Shown: positions 35,491-43,961 of the stretch, piece by piece
Layout: every line of letters starts with the position of its first letter
How positions within the stretch are numbered: position 1 is the stretch's first letter
Source of the DNA: JAICKM01 sp038228295
Lineage (GTDB): Bacteria > Chloroflexota > Chloroflexia > QHBQ01 > JAICKM01
DNA length: 64,000 nt
Reading direction: 5' to 3'
Assembly: GCA_038228295.1 (NCBI GenBank)
Contig: JBBRPH010000023.1
Span: 8,524 to 72,523 of the forward strand
Program-made: the position numbers and the translations under genes
The notes under the pieces: model-generated
What the model was told of the DNA's origin: nothing
The model's database searches: none
The model's input: the letters and a program-made list of their open reading frames with translations, nothing else

Positions 35491-36312
35491 TTAGTGGCCG
35501 GCGGCGCTGACGCGCACATTGTCGAAGCGGGTATGGCTATCGGCCCAGGCATACAACCCAATTTGCCCGCTGTGCAGCGTGCTGTTTTGCACATCGAACA
35601 GCGGCGTGCCGTTTACCCAAACCTGCTGACGGCCGGCGACACTGCTTACGCGCAGCGTCTGCCAAATATTAGGCGTGTAGCCGGGATAGAGCGAAACCGG
35701 AGCCTGGGCCAGCACCGTGACGGTCTTGCCTTGTACCAGTTCCAGCACCGCTTTGGGGGCTGCGTTAGGCAGGTTGTAGAACAATTGGACGCGGTAGAAG
35801 CGGTCGCCTTGCACGGCCCAGACGAGGCCCGTGCCTTCCCCACTGCGCGGCAGAACGTTGGCTTCCAGGGTCACATCACCCCAGGTCTGGTCGCCGGCCA
35901 CGAAATAGGCTTCGTCAAGCGGGGTATCCAGGTTGACATCGCCGGCCATTTCCAGCGCGTTGTCTTTAATCAGCCAGACGCCGGGCTGTTCGCTGCTCGG
36001 CAGAACGGAGGCGCGCCAACCGCTGGTGCTGCCGGCGTTAAAATCGGCACTGAACAGCACCGGACCGGGCGCGCTCGGCAGGCCGGGAGCCGCCGGCACG
36101 ATCAGTGGCTTATCGGGCGCGCCGGGAGGCCGCCAGCCGTCGTTCACTGAGACAACAGTGACCGGCGGCACGACCACCGTGCGTGCGGCAAGTGCGGCAC
36201 TACCGGCCGTTGCGCCCGCCGTGTGCCGGGGGCCGGCCGGCCATGCACCGACCACACCGGCGGTCGTGACGGCAAGAGCCGCTACCGCTGTGGCAATTTG
36301 CCATTTCTTCAT
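35491..36312 (-). CDS. Secreted ConA-like protein (module A)
   Basis: A 273-residue paralog of the 262-residue protein, with the same signal peptide start (MKKWQIA), the same WRPPGAPDKPLI segment, and the same ConA-like domain (VLFSADFNAG, EGTGLVWAVQGDRFYRVQLF, QVWVNGTPLFDVQNS, FDNVRVSAAGH). First gene of the module A transcript, 21 bases before the SLH gene. AAAGGAG precedes the ATG. Confidence 0.8.
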   Translation of the reverse strand: MKKWQIATAVAALAVTTAGVVGAWPAGPRHTAGATAGSAALAARTVVVPPVTVVSVNDGWRPPGAPDKPLIVPAAPGLPSAPGPVLFSADFNAGSTSGWRASVLPSSEQPGVWLIKDNALEMAGDVNLDTPLDEAYFVAGDQTWGDVTLEANVLPRSGEGTGLVWAVQGDRFYRVQLFYNLPNAAPKAVLELVQGKTVTVLAQAPVSLYPGYTPNIWQTLRVSSVAGRQQVWVNGTPLFDVQNSTLHSGQIGLYAWADSHTRFDNVRVSAAGH

Positions 36313-36531
36313 GAGGACTCGTCTCCTTTGCTATCGGTTCTATTTCGTGTGACACCTATCAGGGTAGATGCCTCTCGTATTCCCATCTCTCCGGCCGCAA
36401 GGGGTAAGCTCACCGACGCAGCGGTGGCGTGGTAGCAGGGGGAAGGGAGTGATGGGGAGTTGCCAGGTAGCCGGCGCACAATACCGGCGCTGGTGAAGGT
36501 GTTACCCACAGGTTCTATCAGACATCATTTC

Positions 36532-36561
36532 AGTATACCCAAACCTGTCGGCTAGTGTCAA
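36532..36561 (-). promoter_or_regulatory. Consensus promoter of module A
   Basis: Minus strand TTGACA (36556-36561), 18 bases, TATACT (36532-36537). The leader to the ATG at 36312 is about 215 bases and is not coding; I could not match it to a known riboswitch. Confidence 0.8.
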
Positions 36562-36723
36562 ACGGATCAACGGTGTGCAGGCGGCCTAGTGGACCCCGTA
36601 GCCCGTGCCGGCGGCGTTTTACAGACGGCACTTTCCCCTTACTTTACTTAACGAACCGCGCGGCGGGCGGTTGCAACACGGATCTAAAAGCGGGTATCAA
36701 CAAAAGGTCAAAACGGGGCCGCG
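36562..36723. other. Gap between the membrane operon and SLH module A
   Basis: Non-coding stretch between the end of the membrane operon and the module A promoter. Apart from a short imperfect GC hairpin near 36653-36672 nothing recognisable was seen, and no clear terminator. Confidence 0.4.
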
Positions 36724-38922
36724 TCAGGGCGCTGCGGGCACCCAGCCCAACTCCGCGAGGCCGACGCGCAGCACACGGGCATCCGTGCCGCCGCCGCCGG
36801 CCGGGCTGGCGCCGGCGGCCGCCACGCGCAGCAACACCGCCTGCGGGCCGGCGGGCCAGGCGAACGCTGGTGTGGTCAACGGGTGCAGGGTGCCGTCGGC
36901 AGGCACTATGGCGGCGAGCAAGAGGTGGTCGCCGGCCCATACCTCCAGCCGGCGCGGCACAGCAAAAGCGGCCGCCTGGAAGGTCAGCCGCCCCACTGCC
37001 GCAGCGGGGCTGAATACACACACGTCGGCTTCCGGATCGGCCAGCCAGCGAAACAGGCGACCGGCACGCCGTTCGGGGTCATACCAGCCGCCGCCGAGTT
37101 GCAGATAACGGGGTGGCGCGGCGGCAGGTCGCAGGCGGTAGGTGGTGGCCGTTGCGTCGTCGGCCAACGGGGTGCCGAGCCGAGCGGCCAGGCTTTGCAA
37201 GGGGCCGAGTTGGTCGGGCGGCAGCGGATCGCCGTTCGCCGGATCGGCGCTGCGCGACTTGTAGACGGCCAGGAAGCCCGCGCCCTGCCCAGCCAGGATG
37301 CCCGGCAGCAGGCTCCCGGCGGTGGGGGTCACGATGTCGCGCGCCGGCAGGTCGGGATAGGCACGCAGGGCCGCGAAGGGCGAGCAAGCATCGACATAGG
37401 GATCGGCGACGGTGCGCGACAAGTAGCCGGCGGCAATGGGCCGCCCATGCGCGGTCTGGTAGAGCATCCGCGCCGCGTCGAGGCCACCATGTTGGGTGAA
37501 CGGTAATTCGATCAGTGCGCCGGGCGCGGGATCAGCCGCCGGCGCCGCCAGGGCCGCCGGCACTCCGGCGTCGCGCAACGGTTGGCTATGTAGCGGCATT
37601 TGCGCGATCAACAAGGCTGCTAGCCCGCTGCCCAACGCGATCCGGCGCGGGCCGCGCAACCGCCCCAGCAGCACCGCCACCCCCCCACTCGCCGCCACCC
37701 CCAGCCCGATCCAAGCCAGCGTGCTGAAGCGATAAGGCACGCGCAGCAAGCTGAACGGCGGCACCAGGCGTAACACACTGAACGGCAAGGGCACCGCCCC
37801 ACCCGCCACCGGCGCACCTCCCACCTGCAATACGGGTCCCAGCGCCAGGATGAGGCCGATTAGGGCCAGGACGAGCCAGAATAGCGCGGAGTTCGGGGTT
37901 CGGAGTTTGGAATTGACGCCCGCCGCCCGCCGGCCCACCCAGCCGCCCAGCGCCGCCAGCCCCAATGTCACCGGCCCGAGCCAGAGGAAGTCATGGATCG
38001 CCGGATTGACTGCTGCCCACCAGGGGGTACCCGCACCCAGGAGCAGGCCCGTGTGACTGGGCAGCAGAAAACTGAGCAGGTCGGCGGAGTTGTGGAGGGG
38101 TTGTCCCGCATCCACATCGGTGAACGGCGCGACCAAGCCGCTCTGCGCCGACCACCACGCCGCCGCCACATACGGCCCCGCTACCAGCAGCGCAGCTCCA
38201 CCGGCCCACAGCAGCACGCGGACCGCGCGGCTGCCCCCAACTGCCGCGCGGGGAGTAGACACGGACGATCTCGTGCGCCGCCAGGTCCACAGCCGCCACA
38301 GGCCGTCAAGCGCGAAGGCCAGCAGTAGATAGCTTTCGTAATAGCCCACCGTCAGCACAGCCAGAGCGAAGGCCAGCCCGGCTAGCACCGCATCACGCCG
38401 CCGCCCGCCCGCCCAGGCACGCAGATAGAACTCTAGGCACAACACACACCAGCCCAGGTTGACAATATTCGTCTGCCCCTGGATCATCTCCGCGCTCAAC
38501 GGATTGAAGCCGATGATGAGACCGCCGCAAAACGCCGCTAGGGGCTGCCCAGTGACGTAGGCGGCCAGCCGCCAGCCGGCATAACCGGCCAGGGTCAGCG
38601 CCAAGATCACACTGCTGTTATAGCCCGCCGGCAGCCCAAACAGCAGCGCGAAGGGCAGCGCGAGCAGGGTCAGCGGCAGGTCAAGGGCGTGGAAATAGAG
38701 GTCGGTACCTTGCGGATAGAACAGTAGATCCGTATGGAAGGGGTTGCTGTGCCGGGTGAGCAGCGCCGTCTGCACCCACCACAGGTTCCACTCGTTCTGC
38801 ATCCGGTCGGCGTAGTGCGGGCCCAGCGTGGCGCTGCCGAAATGCCCGATCAACGGGTAGGTGACAACCAGACTCAGGAGCGCGTAACTGCACACGACCA
38901 GCAGGTGACGGGCGGCGATCAT
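36724..38922 (-). CDS. GT-C-like polytopic membrane protein (paralog 2)
   Basis: A 732-residue protein with about 10 to 12 membrane helices in residues 10-470 and a C-terminal soluble beta-rich part. The first outer loop carries GPHYADRMQNEWNLWWVQ, in the place of the catalytic acid of GT-C transferases, then FYPQGTDLYFHALDLPL. A loop near residue 345 (NSKLRTPNSALF) is encoded by heptanucleotide repeats. The ATG at 38922 overlaps the stop of the upstream paralog as ATGA and is preferred over one six codons earlier. Likely involved in surface polysaccharide or glycoprotein assembly. Confidence 0.75.
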   Translation of the reverse strand: MIAARHLLVVCSYALLSLVVTYPLIGHFGSATLGPHYADRMQNEWNLWWVQTALLTRHSNPFHTDLLFYPQGTDLYFHALDLPLTLLALPFALLFGLPAGYNSSVILALTLAGYAGWRLAAYVTGQPLAAFCGGLIIGFNPLSAEMIQGQTNIVNLGWCVLCLEFYLRAWAGGRRRDAVLAGLAFALAVLTVGYYESYLLLAFALDGLWRLWTWRRTRSSVSTPRAAVGGSRAVRVLLWAGGAALLVAGPYVAAAWWSAQSGLVAPFTDVDAGQPLHNSADLLSFLLPSHTGLLLGAGTPWWAAVNPAIHDFLWLGPVTLGLAALGGWVGRRAAGVNSKLRTPNSALFWLVLALIGLILALGPVLQVGGAPVAGGAVPLPFSVLRLVPPFSLLRVPYRFSTLAWIGLGVAASGGVAVLLGRLRGPRRIALGSGLAALLIAQMPLHSQPLRDAGVPAALAAPAADPAPGALIELPFTQHGGLDAARMLYQTAHGRPIAAGYLSRTVADPYVDACSPFAALRAYPDLPARDIVTPTAGSLLPGILAGQGAGFLAVYKSRSADPANGDPLPPDQLGPLQSLAARLGTPLADDATATTYRLRPAAAPPRYLQLGGGWYDPERRAGRLFRWLADPEADVCVFSPAAAVGRLTFQAAAFAVPRRLEVWAGDHLLLAAIVPADGTLHPLTTPAFAWPAGPQAVLLRVAAAGASPAGGGGTDARVLRVGLAELGWVPAAP
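37889..37915. repeat. Heptanucleotide repeat inside GT-C paralog 2
   Basis: GAGTTCG, GGGTTCG, GAGTTTG, then GAATTGA, period 7, located in the same inter-helix loop as the repeat of paralog 1. Confidence 0.7.
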
Positions 38923-41270
38923 GGCGGCGCCGCCTGCCAACGCACGGCGGCGAATCCGATACTCAGCGCCCGCGTATCACGGCCCAGGCCGAGCGTAGCG
39001 GGTGTGACGCTACCGCTCGGCGCGATCAGGCGCACCTGTTGGGGGCCGGCAGGCCAAGCCAGCGACGGCAGCGTCAGCGTATGCAGCGCGCCGTCGCCCG
39101 GCACGGTCGTGTCCAACGCCCGCCGGTCGCCGACCCAGATCTCCACCCGGCGCGGCACGGCAAAGCTGGTCGCCTGGAGGCTGAGCGACCCCGTGACCGG
39201 CGTGGGACTAAACACGCAGAGGTCGGCCTGCGCGCCGTCCATCCAGCGGAACGGCTGCCCAGCCACCGTTTCGGGCTGGTGCCAGTCGGGACCAAGCTGA
39301 AAGAAGCGCGTGCTATAGCCCGGCGCTGGACGCACCCGGTAGGTCGTGGCGGTCGCATCGTCGGCCAGTTGTGTGCCGAGTTGCGCGGCCAGCGTTTGCA
39401 ACGGTGTGAGTTGATCGGTGCCGATGCGGCTGCCGTTATTCACATCGCTAGTGTTCCACTTGTAGACGGCGATAAAGCCGACCCGGCCGGCGGCCAGTAG
39501 GGCCGGCAGTTGCGTGGCGGCCGTGGGTGTGATGATGTCGTGTGCGGGAGCATCGGGGTAGCGGCTGAACGCGCCGAACGGCGAACACGCCTGGCGGTCG
39601 GGCGCGATGATGCCGCGCGACAGGTAGCCGCCGGTGATCGCACGCCCATGCGCGGTCTGGTAGAACATCCGCGCCGCATCCAGGCCGCCGTGTTGGGTGA
39701 ACGGCAATTCGAGCAACACACCCGGCGCGGGGTCGCGCCGCACGGCCGCCAGGCTAGACGGAATGCCGGCGGTACGGAGCGGCCATACATGGAGCGGCAT
39801 TTCGAGCAGCAAAAGGGCCACCACCGCCCCGCCGGTCGCCGCCTGCCGTGTGCGGTCCCCGCGCCGCAGCAAAACCGCCGCCCCGCCGGTCGCCGCCACC
39901 CCTAGCCCGATCCAGGTCAGTGTGCTGAAGCGGAACGGCACACGCATGATATTGAACGGCGGCACCAGCCGCAGTAGGCTGAACGGCAAGGCCACCGCCC
40001 CATCGCCCACCGGCCGTCCATTCACCTGCAACACCGGCCCCAGCGCCAGGATCGCGCCCAACGCGGCCAGCACCAACCAGAAGGCGACGGCCGGTGGGCG
40101 AAACACCGACGAGTGCTGGGTGCCTAGTGCTGAGTGCTGAATTGATGGGCGACCGGCCGCTAACTCCGGCTCCCGGCCCGCCGCCCGCCGCCGCCCCGCC
40201 CACCAGCCGAGCGCCGCCAACGCCAACGTGACCGGGCCTAGCCAGGTGAAGTCGTAAATGCTGCGCTCCACGCCCTGCCACCAAGGCGCGTGGATACCGA
40301 GCAGCCAGCCCGCCCGGTTAGGTAGCAGGAAACTGAGCAGGTCCGCCGAATTTGCTGTGGTCTGTCCCGCATCGGCGTTCGAATAGGGAATAATCTGGCC
40401 CTTGCCCAGCGACAGCCACGCCGCCAGTACATACGGTCCCGCACCCAAGATCGCCATGCCGCCGCCCCAGCCCAGCAGCCAGCCCATACGCCGTAGCAGG
40501 CGACCGCCTGCTTCCCGCACCCCTCCCGGCGGAGGGGAGGGGTGCGAGAGAGAGTCCGGCTTCCACCTTTGACCGTAGGGCGGGAGGGTTAGGGAGGTTA
40601 GGTCGCGCCTCCACCGGCACGCCCATAGTCGCCGCACCCCATCGAGCGCGAAGAACAGCAGCAGATAGCCCTCATAATAGCCGACCGTCAGCACGGCTAG
40701 GGCGAAGAATAGCCCCATCAACACGGCATCGCGCCGCCGGCCGTCCGCCCAGGCGCGTAGGTAAAACTCCAGGCACAGGACACACGGCGCCAGGCTGAGT
40801 GCGTTGACCTGCCCTTGCACCAATGCCAGGCTTAACGGGTTGAAGCCGACGATGATACCACCGAAGAAAGCGGCCGCAGGCGGCCCAATGACATAGCGCG
40901 CCAACCGCCAACCGGCATAGCCTGCCAGCGTCAACGCCAGAATCACGCTGCTGTTGTAGCCCACCGGCAGCCCGAACAGCGCGGCCGGCGGCAAGGCCAG
41001 GATCACCAGCGGCAAGTTGAGCGTATGAAAATAGAGATCGGCGCCCTGCGGATAAAACAGCAGATCGGTGTGGAAGGGGCTACTGTGTTGGGTGAACAGC
41101 GCCTTCTGCACCCACCACAGGTTCCACTCGTTCTGCATCCGGTCGGCATACTGCGGGCCTAGCGTGGCGCTGCCGAAGTGTAGCACCAACGGGTAGGTGA
41201 CGATCAGGCTGAGGAGGCCGTAACCGAGCAGCACGAGCGCGTGCGGCACCCACGCACGGCGGCGGCTCAT
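38919..41270 (-). CDS. GT-C-like polytopic membrane protein (paralog 1)
   Basis: A 783-residue paralog of the gene downstream, with the same opening loop GPQYADRMQNEWNLWWVQ, the same helix order, and the same C-terminal soluble region (LPFTQHGGLDAARMFYQTAH and FRWMDGAQADLCVFSPTP). The loop near residue 415 (PSIQHSALGTQHSS) is encoded by heptanucleotide repeats. The start at 41270 overlaps the stop of the upstream membrane gene (ATGA); the 66 codons before it in frame belong to that gene and lack membrane character. Confidence 0.75.
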   Translation of the reverse strand: MSRRRAWVPHALVLLGYGLLSLIVTYPLVLHFGSATLGPQYADRMQNEWNLWWVQKALFTQHSSPFHTDLLFYPQGADLYFHTLNLPLVILALPPAALFGLPVGYNSSVILALTLAGYAGWRLARYVIGPPAAAFFGGIIVGFNPLSLALVQGQVNALSLAPCVLCLEFYLRAWADGRRRDAVLMGLFFALAVLTVGYYEGYLLLFFALDGVRRLWACRWRRDLTSLTLPPYGQRWKPDSLSHPSPPPGGVREAGGRLLRRMGWLLGWGGGMAILGAGPYVLAAWLSLGKGQIIPYSNADAGQTTANSADLLSFLLPNRAGWLLGIHAPWWQGVERSIYDFTWLGPVTLALAALGWWAGRRRAAGREPELAAGRPSIQHSALGTQHSSVFRPPAVAFWLVLAALGAILALGPVLQVNGRPVGDGAVALPFSLLRLVPPFNIMRVPFRFSTLTWIGLGVAATGGAAVLLRRGDRTRQAATGGAVVALLLLEMPLHVWPLRTAGIPSSLAAVRRDPAPGVLLELPFTQHGGLDAARMFYQTAHGRAITGGYLSRGIIAPDRQACSPFGAFSRYPDAPAHDIITPTAATQLPALLAAGRVGFIAVYKWNTSDVNNGSRIGTDQLTPLQTLAAQLGTQLADDATATTYRVRPAPGYSTRFFQLGPDWHQPETVAGQPFRWMDGAQADLCVFSPTPVTGSLSLQATSFAVPRRVEIWVGDRRALDTTVPGDGALHTLTLPSLAWPAGPQQVRLIAPSGSVTPATLGLGRDTRALSIGFAAVRWQAAPP
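40111..40150. repeat. Heptanucleotide repeat inside GT-C paralog 1
   Basis: GAGTGCT, GGGTGCC, TAGTGCT, GAGTGCT, then GAATTGATGGGCGAC; period 7 with the tail shared with 16051-16066. Confidence 0.8.
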
Positions 41271-42445
41271 GGCCGGATACCTAGCGCGTGCAGGGCCACC
41301 CAGGCAGCGGCATGGACCGCCGACACGCTGAGGTAGGCCGTCAGCGCCAGGCGGCGGGCGCGGCCGGCCGGCAGGTGCAGCAAGCCGTAGATCGCCACCA
41401 GCGTCAGCGCCGGCGCCGGTTGCGACAACAGATCCCAGTCGTTGCGCGGCCCGATGTCGGGGTTCCAACTGATACTATAGAAGAACATACTCGCCGCGCC
41501 GACCGCCAGCACGCCGTAGGCCGGCACCGCCCGCGCCAGCGCCCGCACCCCCGGCCAGGCCAGCGCCGACAGCAGCCCGATGGTCAGCAACGCCAACGGC
41601 GCGGTCAGCAATTGCTCTTGCACCACCGCGCCCAGGTTGGCCCAAGAGAACAGCGCGTAATGCTCCGCGCCCTGATCGGCGGTGAACGGGTGCATCATGG
41701 TCAGCCCGTCGCCGCCGCCCAACGAACTCAGGCCGACATGGAAGCGATCCAGGTCATATCCATCGGCCAGCATCACAAAGGCTAACAGCCCCAGCGCAGC
41801 CAGACCCACGGATACCCCTTCCCAGCCCTCGCGCAGGGCCGGCCCCCGGCGCGCCCCCGCTGGGCGTTGCACCGCGCGCACCAGCCAAGCCGCCAACACC
41901 ATCGGTCCCCACCAGATCGCCGAGCCGTGGAACATCGGGGTGACGGTCGCTAGCGCCCCCACCGTGCCGAAGCCCAGCCGCCCCTGCGTATACTGCCAGC
42001 AGGCCCACAGCACAAACAGACCACCTACGGCGACTAGCGAGTAGCTCTCGACATAGCCGAAAAACAGCAGGATATTGCCCAGCGCGACCAGGGCCGCCAC
42101 GATAATCCAGCGCTCCCGCAACGTGCGCCCCAGCGCGCCACCGAGCAGCCACGCGCCCCCCAGATAGACCCCGCCCGCCAGCGTATCAAGCACCGCGTAA
42201 AGCTGCGACGGCAACGCCCAGATGCCGTTCAGCAAATGCCACAGCTTGGCTTTAAGATAGAAGTCCAGCAGTTCGCGTTCACGCCAGACATCGCCCGCCG
42301 TGATCTTTTTATCGAACTCCACGCTATCGCCTTCAGCATACTGTACCGGCAGCAAACTGAACAATGTCACGCCCAACGCAACAAGCGGATAGGGGCGGCG
42401 TGCCGTGAATTGTAGCGGTGCTGATTGCGGCGTCACGGGTATCAC
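41267..42445 (-). CDS. Polytopic membrane protein, GT-C-like or EpsG-like
   Basis: A 392-residue protein with about nine membrane helices and an acidic first outer loop (AEGDSVEFDKKITAGDVWRE). Catalytic identity is unknown. Its first 37 codons overlap the 3' end of the upstream gene by 113 bases; the true start may be further downstream, or the upstream gene may be frameshifted near its end. Its stop overlaps the next gene as ATGA, in a four-gene operon 43490 to 36724. Confidence 0.65.
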   Translation of the reverse strand: MIPVTPQSAPLQFTARRPYPLVALGVTLFSLLPVQYAEGDSVEFDKKITAGDVWRERELLDFYLKAKLWHLLNGIWALPSQLYAVLDTLAGGVYLGGAWLLGGALGRTLRERWIIVAALVALGNILLFFGYVESYSLVAVGGLFVLWACWQYTQGRLGFGTVGALATVTPMFHGSAIWWGPMVLAAWLVRAVQRPAGARRGPALREGWEGVSVGLAALGLLAFVMLADGYDLDRFHVGLSSLGGGDGLTMMHPFTADQGAEHYALFSWANLGAVVQEQLLTAPLALLTIGLLSALAWPGVRALARAVPAYGVLAVGAASMFFYSISWNPDIGPRNDWDLLSQPAPALTLVAIYGLLHLPAGRARRLALTAYLSVSAVHAAAWVALHALGIRP

Positions 42446-43490
42446 CCTCCGCCGCGCCTACCCCGGCGCGCTCGGCACCGCGCCACGCCCACAGCAGCAC
42501 CGCGAGCACCGCCCCCACGCCCAGCACTTGCAGCGGCAGCGGCAGTGCGCCGTAAAAGGCCACGCCATAGGTCCAGTTATCGGTCGGCGTGCGGCCGGCG
42601 GGGATCAGCGGCGCGATCAGGTGCCAGGCCAGCACCAGTAGGGCGCCCCCCGTCACCGCGCCGGCCGCCGGCCAGGGCTGTGTGGTCAGCACCGGATGAG
42701 GCGGGTCAGCGGGCGGGGGCGGCGCCCGCCGCCGCGCGGCGGCGGCACGGCCCCACGGCACCAGCAGCAGCGCAATGGCCGGCGCGGCGGCGAAATATTG
42801 GCAATAGAAGACCAGCCAGGGCCGCGCGGTCGCGTTCAGCACGCCCAGCGCCACACCCCAGGCCAGCACCCCGCCCAGCGCCAGGCGCGGGCGACGGGTG
42901 ACGGCCCGCACGGCGGCGTAGACCAGCGCGCCGCTGAGGAGCAACCAGCCGCCCGGCCAGGGCGCAGGCCAGACAGGACTCGGTCCGGCGCGCGTGGTCA
43001 AGCGGAAAAAGACCACGCCCAGCTTACGCCGGTCGCCCGGCGGCTGAAACGTGGTGCTGGTCAACGTCAGGCGGGGATTGATCGCTAGGAGCGCCGCGAC
43101 GGGTAGGCGGTAGGTGACATCCGTGGCCCGGTCGGGTAGCGCTTGCACGCCCAGGCTGTGGCCGCCCGCCGCCGAGCCGAGCAGAGCCGGCGCCGCCGGC
43201 GCCGGGCGCGCGCCGGAGACGTGCAGCGTCACATCCAGGGGCGCGCCGAGGGCTTGCAGGTCGAGAGTGACCCGGCTACCGCCCCAGCGAAACGGGCCTT
43301 GCGGGCTTTGCTCGGCGCTCAGGTTGAGGCCGGTCGCATTCGGCACATCGGCCGCGCTGCCCAGATCCTGGGTGAGAGTGGCGGGCGCTTGCTGGCCCAG
43401 CAGCAGCGGGATCGCCACCAAGGCCAGCGCGAGCAGCAGCCCGCGCGCCCAATCTGCCGGGCCGCCCCGCACTGCCCCGTCCGTTCGCAC
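42333..43490 (-). CDS. Membrane protein with extracytoplasmic beta-sandwich, first gene of the GT-C operon
   Basis: A 385-residue protein: membrane helix near residues 15-35, a beta-rich outer domain about 40-165 (ending STTFQPPGDRRKLGVVFFRL), then about six helices. The outer domain resembles the one in the 873-residue protein at 14930-17551 (SFYPGAGDRRQLTATVRAV), so both may share a binding role. The C-terminal 40 residues are unlike the rest and overlap the next gene. The GTG at 43490 is chosen for its AAAGGA ribosome site; the frame also opens with a TTG at 43553 inside the -10 region. Confidence 0.65.
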   Translation of the reverse strand: MRTDGAVRGGPADWARGLLLALALVAIPLLLGQQAPATLTQDLGSAADVPNATGLNLSAEQSPQGPFRWGGSRVTLDLQALGAPLDVTLHVSGARPAPAAPALLGSAAGGHSLGVQALPDRATDVTYRLPVAALLAINPRLTLTSTTFQPPGDRRKLGVVFFRLTTRAGPSPVWPAPWPGGWLLLSGALVYAAVRAVTRRPRLALGGVLAWGVALGVLNATARPWLVFYCQYFAAAPAIALLLVPWGRAAAARRRAPPPPADPPHPVLTTQPWPAAGAVTGGALLVLAWHLIAPLIPAGRTPTDNWTYGVAFYGALPLPLQVLGVGAVLAVLLWAWRGAERAGVGAAEGDTRDAAISTATIHGTPPLSACCVGRDIVQFAAGTVC

Positions 43491-43543
43491 CCTGCGCTGT
43501 CCTTTCCGTATCCAGTGGCCGCCCGCTACAACTTGCGTGTAGC

Positions 43544-43572
43544 AGTATAGCAACCGCTATGGGATTAGACAA
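43544..43572 (-). promoter_or_regulatory. Promoter of the GT-C operon
   Basis: Minus strand TTGTCT (43567-43572), 17 bases, TATACT (43544-43549), with a leader of about 47 bases to the GTG at 43490. Confidence 0.65.
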
Positions 43573-43774
43573 GGCGGCGCGGATCACCGACGGCCCGCAC
43601 ATAAGCCGTAATCAGCGGGTGGGCGGTGCCGGAAAACGCCGAACGCTCCGGCTGGAATAACGGCGCCACCGCACAACCCGCCGCCTGCCCAGCTAACGCC
43701 GACGCTTGCGGGATCGCCACATGAGCGATCACCGGCGGGTTATAGTCTCCGATCAACCCCACCCCTTGCGGCAT
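43565..43774 (-). pseudogene. Internally deleted CTP-synthase-like glutamine amidotransferase relic
   Basis: A 69-codon frame joins the N-terminus of the CTP-synthase-related GATase family (VGLIGDYNPPVIAHVAIPQA) directly to its C-terminus (LFQPERSAFSGTAHPLITAY). Full-length members are about 230 residues, so some 160 residues, including the GATase nucleophile, are missing, with the frame preserved. AGGGAACC precedes the ATG and TATAAT lies further upstream, so it may still be expressed. Confidence 0.7.
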
Positions 43775-43961
43775 ACGCCTGGTTCCCTTTCGCCGATATT
43801 ATAGCACACGCCTCCCGTCTAACTCCCACCCCGCCCATGCTGCCGGGCGGCAGATCTGCGCCGCTGCCGGCAGCAGAGAGACTTTGTATGATACAATGAG
43901 TGGCGAATATCCCCAGTGGGGCCGACCGAATATAATTGTAGCAATGTCAAAGGAGACAGGC

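Noticed and set aside
36313..36525. Riboswitch in the 215-base leader of SLH module A
   Set aside because: No core of the cyclic-di-GMP, cobalamin, SAM or other common classes could be matched by eye.
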